A DNA stretch of 64,000 nucleotides from Asterochloris sp. CNOR1 (lineage: Eukaryota; Chlorophyta; Trebouxiophyceae; Trebouxiales; Trebouxiaceae): NCBI GenBank assembly GCA_963969365.1, contig OZ017762.1, positions 868,001-932,000 on the forward strand, given 5' to 3'. Positions 55,737 through 64,000 of this stretch are shown piece after piece. The stretch's first letter is position 1. Each line of letters opens with the position of its first letter. The notes under the pieces are model-generated. The model ran no database searches, was not told where the DNA came from, and was given only the letters and a program-made list of their open reading frames with translations. The position numbers and the translations under genes are program-made.

Positions 55737-58700
55737 TCAGTGTACAAACTCTGGTATGAAGTCATCATCATCGACCTCAGGGCGGCGAGCAATGCCATCA
55801 TCAAATTTGGGGGCAGTCATCTCCTTGACCAGCTTCTTCAGCCGCTTTGTCAGGTCTGTGATGGCCTCATGAATGTCTGCATGCATGTGGCTTCTGTGTG
55901 ATGTTTGGTGAGCAGGGGCCCAGTCAGATGCTGTGAGCCAGCAGCGGGCTTGCTTTGAGGACAAGATGCATCGCCTCCCAACACCTCATGGACCAGCTGA
56001 TTGCAGTTTGCAGCAGGCATGTACATATTGCAGGAGGCCAGGCGCACCATGCAGCTCCCCACAACTCTGACTGCACAACATGCATGGCGCCTGCGCTCTA
56101 TGTGTGTCCACTGAAGCTGCTCACCTCCTTCATCCATGGGGCGCGGCAGTGCATTGCCATCTCTGTCTGAATCCTCAGAGAGCAGCATGCGCTGCTGGCG
56201 GTTGCCCTCGCTCCACTCGCTCAGCAAGCGCCGCACCTGAGTGGAAACTGTGGCAGAAGCGGAGGTAGACGTTGGCAGGGCACACTTGTCCCAGGCAGGC
56301 TGCAGGGTCACATAGGACTTGCTGAGCATATGTCAAGATCACTGGGCACCCAAGGCAGGCTTGCCAAACTGGAGTGCTTGAGTCTAGGTCCATCCTGTGC
56401 AAGTTGCGTGATCAAACGGAACACGTGCTGGGAACAAGCAGCACAATGACCAACGGCACGCAGCAGGCTGAGGCAGCAGCATGCAAACAGTCGAGTCAGG
56501 CTGCCGCTGATGCCGGACGCCCATGGGGGCTGCCACAAGCTGAGCAGGGGAGCTGCAAACTGTACTAGCTGGCGAGCAGGGGCTGAGCTTAGCTGCACTG
56601 TTTCTGTGTCTGTGCAGCCTGGCATCTCCTGCTGCCAGCGCCGAACTCTGGCTTTGCTAAGACCTCTCCACAAGTCATGCCTGCTGCGATTTCTGAGTTT
56701 GGCAACACACTGTTGATGGGGTATTGGTGGCCTGCCCCTAGGCTGACCAGCTGCATCTGGCGGTTCCACAGCCCTGCAGCCTGTGGCATTCAGCATTTCC
56801 TGCCTAGGAGAGTGCCGCAAGCAAGCTGCCCAGAGGCAGTTGATGCTCACATCAGTGACCAGCAGGATGGGGTTGGTCTGGTTCCTGATATCGTACACAT
56901 TCCCTGACACCCGGCCAGCGTAGTCCCCCTTCAAATAGATGTACCATGTGCCATCGATCACGCTCATGGTTTCCAGGCGCGTGGCTTCTATCTCTGTGAA
57001 GGTCTGGTCGCTGTCAAACCTGCAGGGCATGGCTGCATGCCTGTATCTACCAGCACTGCTTAAGTGGGCAGCTGCAATAGGTGGCTGTCAAACCTGCAGG
57101 ATGCGCCAGGTAGACGCTTGCATCTGTCTGACAGGCAGACATGGCTGTCTTGGGTCACCGTGAAGGCCTGCACTGAGCCCATACGAAATGCAGCGGGTAA
57201 AAGTAGAGCGACATGTTCAAGACCTGTCAGACAACTCTGCTGGCGTACAACTCACCAGAAGCTGTGCTCTACAAGCCAAGAGCCTGTCAAAGGTGTTTCT
57301 TGTGGCATACATGTGACACACTCTGGTCAGGTTGCCAGAGCAGGAGTCCACTGACCAACAGATTCCCTGCTTTCATTGAGCCAGACCGCTCCACACAACA
57401 ATCTGATACACAGATGTTGCCCCCTCACATCTGCGCTTCTGGCCTGCACCTGTCTGTAACTCTCACTCAGGTTCTGCTGCCATTGCTTATTCCCCTCCGT
57501 ACCATCCAGTCAGCTGGTGGGCCACAAGCTGCCTTTCACTGCTGTTTCTGACCTGACAGCACCTACAACTGTCCCAGCCTGACCCTGTGCTCACCAGCAC
57601 AAGTCCTGCTCCCCACGGCTCCTCCTTGTAGGGTCGTCGAGGCACAGGTTCCAGGTGGCAGAGGCCATCAGCACGCTGGGACTGATGGTGGGGTGCCCCA
57701 CAAAGTCGCTCTGCACCTGCACCAGGATGGGCGTTATCTGGGTCTCCTTGCCACAGTCCGCCCTGCAGGAAGCAAGCATTACCATTTGAGTGCCAGTTCC
57801 ACCCTCGAGGCAAGGGACTGACACACACAAGTGCCTGCGCGGCAGGGGCAGAGGCTGACCTGCTCCTGTTACTGCTTTCTGAGGTGTAACACATAGAGAG
57901 GTATATTTGGAATGACACACATGCATGGCCCCATCTATTGCAGCTTCACACGTGCAGCCTCAGGGCCCATCGGCTGGGAAGCTGCCAGAGCAAATACATC
58001 AAGGCATGCGCCTCAGGCTCCAGCATGCTGAAAGGTCTGCTCCCCACCCAGGCACCTGCTCCTGCTGGCGCGCACAGCCCCCTGCGCAACAACAGATGCA
58101 GTCCAGACACGAGTAACACTGTTTTGCTGCCCCTCCCCTGCAGCAAGGGCACATAGGCAGGGGACATAGGTAGTGGACCATATGCAACTGCAGCAACCAG
58201 GTCTCTCATGCCTCTGCCTGCAGTCAACTGTTGCCATGAGTCGCACAACACCCTGCCCTTACTGGCAGCCAAAGGGCCCATAGGCTGGGAACTCCCAGGG
58301 GTACTCGCAGTTGCCGTCCCCGCACACAGGGTCCACCCAGGTGGGCGTTAGAATCTTCTCCCCAATGTAGGCCAACACCTCGTCACCGCTCTGGAAGGTG
58401 GCCGTCATGCCGCCATCTGCAGAGGCAGCGGCCTTGGAAGCCAGGACACCTTACAGGACATCTCTCAAGGTGCAGCCACCAAGACAGCTACTGGGGCCAC
58501 CAGATTCCAGATTCCTCTGCAGCCCTTGCCAGAGGCCGGCAATGCTGAGTGAGGCCTACTGATAGCCACGCATATGGCTTGCCCACGGCATGCACAACAC
58601 AGCTGGCCACCCACAGTCCCCAATGCCTGGCTTGGAGGCCCCAGCGCAGAGCTGCAAAGCTGTGCACATAGATGCCGCAGAGCTGGGGTGGCTTGCCTGG

Positions 58701-60509
58701 CATGAGCTGGTTGCGCAGGGTGGACACCACCTCCCCCGAGTTGTAGGCTGAGGCTTGCAGGTACAGCACAATCAGGTAGGCCGCCACAAACAAGGAGTAC
58801 CACAAGACATGCTTGTACTTCCGCTGCGTTTCCACGGCTGCCTGCACGAAGACCACAGCTTTCACTGTTTGCATTCTGTGGGGCACATCACAACATTGTC
58901 TGCCAGCCTGTAGGGGTTCTGCAGGCCCAGCGGCACAAGGAGCTTGCAAGCCTGCAGGGCGTGGAAGACCTCCATGTCCACTGCAGCCTGCAGGGCCAGC
59001 ACACTTATTCATGGCCTCAGGTGGAGTGCCTGCAAAAGGCACCACCCGCATCTCCAGTCTCTCAGGGTGCGGGAGCTCTAGCTCAGGCTGCTGGCAAGGA
59101 CATAACAAACATTGTGTGCACATGAGAATGACTGGTTGGCAGCACTGGGTGAGGTGCCCACGAGATGCAGATATCGAGTTTTGAGCCTGCCAAACCACGA
59201 TCATGCTTTCTGTGCTCATCTGGCACAGCTGCAGGCGGAGGCTGCGTATTGCACATCTCAACAACAGCTGGCCAAATGTCACTGGGCAGAGCAAGCAAGC
59301 ACCACGTTGAAGCGGGGGCCGCACCGCAACTTTCTCCTGCACTGCCTGAGCAATCTCCTCGTTTGTGGGTGGAGCCTTGCCAGTGGCAGGGTCTGTGGGT
59401 GGAAGGCCTCTCTGCCGCCTGCGGGCGCCAATGTAGCTCCCCTTGCGGCCATCTACACCTGGCCCTGCACAGCATACCAAAGAGGCTGACATAAGGGTGT
59501 TCCACACAGAAGAGGCCCCTGCACCCATCCAGACCTGGCCCTGCAAAGCATTGCTGTTTGTTTGCAAGCGTTGATGTAGAGCTTTCCCAGCACTGGCGAC
59601 TGAGGCCCCAGCTCACAGCCTCATGGACAGAAGGGTAGCAAGTGTAAAAGAGGCCCTTGCGCCCCTCCAGACCTGGCTCTTGAAGTAGTAGCAGCATGGT
59701 TGCCGGGGGCAATGTAGATGTTTCCCAGCGCGAACAACTTTGTCCCGGCTTACTGTCTCCCTTCTCCCTCAATTTGCAACACACTTGAAAGTCCTGCTTA
59801 CCATCCGCAACTCAGCCCTTGGCCTTACCAGGGATGTAAGCAGGCAGCAGAGTCCAGGTTGCTGCCTGCCCCACATACACATGAGCCATGCCGACCTTGC
59901 AGCCCCTGCTCCATGCCACCACCCCACTCCCTCTTACCCAGCAGGATCTTGGCAGGTGGCGCCTCACGTGCCAGCTTGCTGTCGCCATCTGTGGGTCGAA
60001 GCAGCGGCGACCCGCTGGCATTTGAGTCCCCAGAGAAGGCTCGAATGGCTGGGCTGCCAGGCTCTGACTCCACGCCACCTCCGTCTGGGCCTGCAGCTCC
60101 AGCATGAGCAGCTGCCCTCGCTGCTGCCTGGAAGCCCAGGCCTGTACGGGGCGCCCTGCAAGGGCAGCAGAGGCATTAGAGTGAGGTAGCTGTGGTAGTG
60201 TCGGCTGCTTTGTCTGTAGGCAATCAGTGCCTGTTGCTGAGGCAGCTTGCGGTGTTGTGCAAGACTGAGAACTGGCTGCTACGCAAGGTGCATGCAGGCA
60301 ACTGCTGCACAACGTGGTTGCATCGTAATAAGACACCACAACAGATATGAATAGGCTCATGCCGGTATGCCTCACCTCACAGGTTTGAGAGCAGAGCGCC
60401 GTGGGGGACTGCTGGGCCCTGGGTCTGCACTGCTGTCCCCCAGGTCCTGAGAGCCGCGGCTGAGCAGTCCAGCTGCGCTATTGAAGCTGCTTGCAGAGCT
60501 TTCAGACAT
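55737..60509 (-). CDS. Single-pass membrane protein with CGDGxCExPxEFPxYGxFGC motif
   Basis: Eleven exons join in phase to 504 aa: 60376-60509, 59938-60155, 59325-59464, 59046-59087, 58895-58987, 58697-58841, 58263-58416, 57595-57762, 56851-57019, 56125-56236, 55737-55876. Residues 1-210: Ser/Pro-rich, polar, probably cytosolic (MSESSASSFNSAAGLLSRGS). One membrane segment about 221-238 (HVLWYSLFVAAYLIVLYLQA) with a basic N-flank, suggesting N-in topology. Then an extracellular part with CGDGNCEYPWEFPAYGPFGC at 289-308, QADCG, and GTWYIYLKGDYAGRVSGNVY. The C-terminus is acidic and basic (RRLLSEWSEGNRQQ; DDDDFIPEFVH). I associate this Cys motif with uncharacterised large algal membrane proteins; function unknown (sensing or adhesion is a guess). 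GC donor at 58697. Confidence 0.85.
59440..59695 (-). repeat. Echoes of membrane-protein exon 3 start
   Basis: The acceptor and first codons of exon 3 (PGVDGRKGSYIGAR) are preceded in the intron by two copies reading PGLDGCRGLFCVEHP (about 59490-59545) and PGLEGRKGLFYTCYP (about 59640-59690). Spacing is 80 and 145 bp. Both copies lose the frame soon after. Confidence 0.85.
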
Positions 60510-61001
60510 TCTGCCTGTTCACAAAGGTGGCAGCAAGGGGAGCTCAGGATGCTGCAGGTGCACTGCTGCTCATCATCAGCTGGTGTCACCGATGCTGAAT
60601 TATAAGCCCTCGGGCAGTCAAGGCGAGCAGGTAAGCGTTGCACTCAGTGCAGCACTGAGGGCAGCCTGTCAGACCGGCATTTCATGAGTGAATCATCTGA
60701 AAAGAGAAAGAAGCAGAAATTGGGGTCAAAGTCAAAGTCTTGCAGATGATCAGCCTGCCCTGCACATTGCATTCCACACCATGCTGGCCACTCCAGCTGC
60801 CAAGAGTCGCTGCGGGGCACAAACTTGGCAGCAGCACACCCTGCAGGCTTATTCACCATAGAAGCACAGTAGTGGCTGCCAGAGGGTGAGGAACACCACA
60901 TGCCGATAGCCATGGCTTTGAACAGTATGCTTCATGTCATGACTCGGCTGGGCACCAGAGCCGGCATGAGGCTTGCTGTGATATGGGCCTGCTGCAGGAG
61001 C
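60510..61001. other. Upstream region and first exon relic of tandem unit 1
   Basis: It holds the promoter side of the membrane-protein gene and, at about 60840-60895, the segment matching the first exon of unit 2. In unit 1 the ATG of that exon is lost (gtagtggctgcc versus accatggctgcc) and the frame upstream has a stop. Confidence 0.5.
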
Positions 61002-62156
61002 ATGCAAGCGGGAGTGGGACTTGATCGGCTCATCAGAAGGGCCCTGCAGACAGGTGGTGCTGGCCCCAAGCAGCGCAGCCGGGCAGGCGACTTCACAATG
61101 AAGTTCGGCATGGTTGTCATGGCAGTCGGTGAGGAAGCTGCACCTGAAGTTGCAGCAGGCTGCTATGCACGGCTTATGTGTGGGCGCTCTTGTGTCTCTG
61201 TTGCTGCTTGCCTGCCTGTGCCAGCTGTGTGTAGGTTGGAGCTGGCAAACAGATGGCCTTTTATTCCTCTGACCGTCACCCTGCATGGTTGCAGGCCTGC
61301 TCAACCTTGCATTGCCGGAAGTCGGACTCAAGGCAGCAGGGGGCGACCCAGCATCTGCCAGCAATCCCTTGGGTCAGTTGGTCGCTGCTTCTTGTCTGCA
61401 GGCCGCTCTCTGGTCCTGTGACACTGAATCTGAGCTCTCTGTGCAGCTGTTGGCAGTGCACAGACCCTGGGCCTGTGCACATTTGTGATTGGCTGGTTCA
61501 ACTACCTGGGTGGGAAGGCAGATGCAGAATGGTTCCTCTGTGGTAGGCTGCTTGCATGCACCTCAGCTGCATTTCCAGAACAGAGCATGCGCAGCAGGCA
61601 GCACCACTCTGGGGCAATCTTGGTTTTCTGTGTTGGTACCTCTTTTGCATACACTACTCTTGTGCACGCTGCATCGTGCCAGTATGTGAGATGCATGCAA
61701 CTCTGCTCTCTGCAGCCTGCTCCTGCACAATAAGGCAGTGTGCTGCCTGGCGACTCAAGCCATGCCAGACCAAGTCCTCCCCTGTCCAAGGGCATGTCTG
61801 CTGCCAGCAGGTGGCATCCTAGATCGCCTTGCAGCGTACCTTGTTGTGGTGCCCCTGGCCCTGCTGGGCCGCATCCCGATGTCCCAATTTCTGGCACAGA
61901 CGGTGCTGGATTTGGGGAGTGCCCTCTACACTTGGAAGCTGTATTCTGAGGACCAGGCAAGACGAATGTAGATGTAAGCAGCCGAGACCAGATGCCCGCC
62001 CAAAGACCAAACTCTGTCTGCAGCAAGTATCCTCAACCTGATGGTGACAGGGTTCGAGCCAGGCAAAAAGTGAGCATCCAAATCCTGGAGAGAGTTCAGC
62101 AGGAGCATCAGAGCCGCAGGCGCGCCATGGCTGCTGCTGCAGGGAGTTACCGGTAA
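61002..62156 (+). CDS. Small multi-pass membrane protein, tandem copy 1
   Basis: Exons 61002-61128 (exon body from 60998), 61295-61372, 61447-61542, 61811-61967 and 62024-62156 join in phase to about 196 aa. Sequence in order: MQAGVGLDRLIRRALQ, a basic loop PKQRSRAGDF, then hydrophobic stretches MKFGMVVMAVGLLNLALPEV, LGLCTFVIGWFNYL and LAAYLVVVPLALLGRIPMS, then AQTVLDLGSALYTWKLYSED, ending in a charged helix VSIQILERVQQEHQSRRRAM. I count three or four membrane segments. I do not recognise the family. The original start (MAARG in copy 2) is destroyed here, so use of the internal Met at 61002 is inferred. Expression is unproven, but the downstream frame is intact. Confidence 0.6.
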
Positions 62157-62440
62157 AAACGGTCATCATGTGGATAGCACCATGAGATCATCTTGTTTGT
62201 CAAACAGCAAGTGTCCAAGATCAGTACATGTGCCCTTCAAGACTTTTTGAGCGGAAGTCCTGGCGGCCAAGATTGACGTTGGTGGCGAAAACAGCAACTG
62301 TGAATTGGTGGCAATGTCCAAGCCCTAACCCTGCACATTGCAATCCCCGCTGTTGGCCGCATAAGCTGCCAAGAGTTGCTTCGGGAGGTGACTTTCGCAG
62401 CAGCAGACCCTGCAGGCTCATTCACCACAGAGGCAGAACC

Positions 62441-63706
62441 ATGGCTGCCAGAGGGTGAGAAGCATTACACGCTATCTAGCTGTGGCCTGAGACAGTATGC
62501 TTCCTGTGATGACTTGGCTGGGCATCAGGGCCATCACAAGGCTTGCTGTGAATTGTGCCTGCTGCAGGAGCATGCAAGCGGGAGCGGGATGTCAACAGCT
62601 GATCAGAAAAGCCCTTCAGTTGGGTGATGCCGCCCCCAAGCAGCGCAGCCGGGCAGGCAACTTGATAACGCAGTGGGGCGTGGTCCTCATGGCAGTCAGT
62701 GAGGAAGCTGGGTCTGATCCTGCAGCAGACTTGTGGATGTGTTGTCAGCTGCTGCTGCTGCTTGCCTGCCTGTGCCAGCTGGGTTCGGTTAGCGCTGGCA
62801 GAAGTATGGCCTATTCTCTCTCACACTCTGCCACCCCTGCATGGTTGCAGGCCTGTTTCCACTTGCATTGCCAGAACTTGGACTCAAGGCAGCAGGGGCC
62901 GACCCAGTGTCTGCAATCCATCTTTTGGGTCAGTTGGGTACTGCTTTCTACCTGCAGGCCGCTCTCTGGCCCTGTGACACTTGGTCTGAGCTGCAGCTGT
63001 TGGCATTGCACACACCCTGGGCCTGGTGACATGTGGGATTGGCTAATTCACCTACCTGGGTGGGAAGGCGGATGCAGAGTGGTGTCTCTGTGGTAGGCTG
63101 CTTGCGTTCCTCGGCTGCCTCCCACAAGAGAGCATGCACAGCAGTGTGGGGCACTGCAAGATCTCAACTCCTGTGTAGATGAATCTTGTGCATGTGTATA
63201 CCACTCGTGTGCACGCTGCATTGTGCGAGCTCAGAGCTGCATGCAACTCAGCTTTGTGCAGCCTCCTCCTGCGCAACAAGCCAGCGCGCTGCCTGGCAAC
63301 CCAAAAGTCATGCCAGACCAAGCCCCTCCCCTGTCCAAGGGCATGTCTGCTGCCTGCAGCTGGGATTCTACATCGCCTTGCAGCGTGGCTTGTTGTGGTG
63401 CCCCTGGCCCTGCTGGGCCGCATCCCAATGTCCCAACTTCTGGTACAGACGGATTTTGATCTTGGGGGTGCCCTTTACACCTGGAAGCTGGATCTGAGGA
63501 TCAGGCAAGACGGGACTGAGTGCCTCTGTCAGTTATCGTAGCCAGCTACCAGACCCCGGCTGCAGCAAATATCTTCAAGATGACATTGACAAGCCAGGCA
63601 CAAAATACACTTTGAATCCTGGAGAGAGTTTAGCAGGAGCATCAGAGCCCCAGGCGTGCCAGGGTTGTTGCAACAGAGATAGTGGCCGTTCTACCTCACG
63701 TGATCC
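62441..63706 (+). pseudogene. Tandem copy 2 of the small membrane protein, decayed
   Basis: Equivalent exons start at 62441 (with the ATG and a good accATGG context, ending 62454), then 62578-62698, 62851-62928 and 62997 onward. The fourth exon has a stop where copy 1 has Trp of GWFNY (ggctaa versus ggctgg). The fifth keeps LAAWLVVVPLALLGRIPMSQ but has lost its donor and runs to a stop. The last exon has a stop in the ERVQQEH helix (ERV then stop). So copy 2 keeps the 5' end that copy 1 lost, and the reverse holds for the 3' half. Confidence 0.75.
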
Positions 63707-64000
63707 ATCTGTGTAGCACCATGAGATCATCTTGATTGTCAAACAGCAAGTGTTCCAAATCTGTAGAGGCGCGTTTCGATTTTTGTGAATTGAATTTCTG
63801 GCTGCCAGGATTGACATTGGCGGCGGAAAAAGCAACTGTGAGTTGGTGGCAAACAATCCTGTGGTCAGGTTCTCCCATAGGGTTTGAGATGCATTTCGAG
63901 ACCTGCTGTGCATGCACAGGAGATGTCCTTCCTCAGGGATTCTGGAGGTCGGTATCATCCGAGCTGCATGCTCGATTCAAATTTTTGCTTAACCTTGTTA

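Larger units (their letters stand above)
60640..64000 (+). repeat. Direct tandem array, unit about 1.54 kb
   Basis: Unit 2 starts near 62165 and unit 3 near 63705; both begin with tagcaccatgagatcatctt and share cagcaactgtga(a/g)ttggtggcaa further on. Unit 1 (about 60.7-62.16 kb) matches unit 2 along its coding part (gagcatgcaagcgggag; cccaagcagcgcagccgggc). Unit 3 is cut by the window end. Confidence 0.85.

Noticed and set aside
1-64000. tRNA or rRNA genes
   Set aside because: No cloverleaf-like or rRNA-like segments were recognised by eye on either strand; a covariance search would be needed to exclude a tRNA fully.

Overview
The window is nuclear DNA of a GC-rich green alga (Chlorophyta). 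Evidence: dense spliceosomal introns whose acceptors are almost always tgcag; a plastid-type ribosomal protein uL3 encoded in the nucleus with a transit peptide; an IFT27 small GTPase very close in pattern to the Chlamydomonas protein; plant-type FIP37/WTAP and ZFC3H1/Red1-like RNA proteins; and a Cys-rich membrane protein of a type I associate with green algae. IFT27 implies a flagellated stage. A trebouxiophyte with zoospores would fit, but the sequence does not fix the class. I saw no bacterial operon, rRNA, tRNA or CRISPR array.

I rebuilt nine genes exon by exon, using splice sites and reading-frame phase. Left to right: (1) 1-15844, minus, a very large ZFC3H1/Red1-like nuclear RNA-surveillance protein whose 3' end lies off the left edge; (2) 16024-17764, plus, IFT27, sharing a 179-bp divergent intergenic region with gene 1; (3) 18818-21770, minus, a 236-aa protein I do not recognise; (4) 22080-25109, minus, plastid uL3; (5) 26144-30494, plus, an ABHD11-like alpha/beta hydrolase; (6) 36108-47796, minus, an SMC-family ATPase with about 29 exons; (7) 50789-51363, minus, a two-exon GNAT acetyltransferase; (8) 51735-55607, plus, FIP37/WTAP of the m6A writer complex; (9) 55737-60509, minus, a 504-aa single-pass membrane protein with a conserved-looking Cys motif. 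There is also an ankyrin-type repeat gene (49418-50209, minus), an unresolved plus-strand coding region (31.7-35.5 kb), and a tandem array on the right edge (60.7-64 kb) holding one plausible gene copy for a small membrane protein, one clear pseudogene copy and the start of a third unit.

The most unusual feature is structural. In nearly every gene the introns carry degraded direct copies of the neighbouring exon ends and splice sites ('exon echoes'), commonly 60-250 bp away and sometimes three to six in a row. They explain most of the surplus coding-like fragments. A second pattern is the use of GC-AG introns: five of about 90 placed introns, each supported by phase. Other points are an 18-nt micro-exon (and a possible 17-nt one), a zinc finger whose last ligand is Met instead of His, an SMC head with a bacterial-like VTH H-loop, and a nested palindrome in an intron.

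Two genes act on nuclear RNA (ZFC3H1-like, WTAP), one on chromosomes (SMC), one on flagella (IFT27) and one on plastid translation (uL3c). There is no operon logic; neighbours are linked only by shared divergent promoters or close convergent ends. All exon limits were placed by eye and can be off by a few bases.
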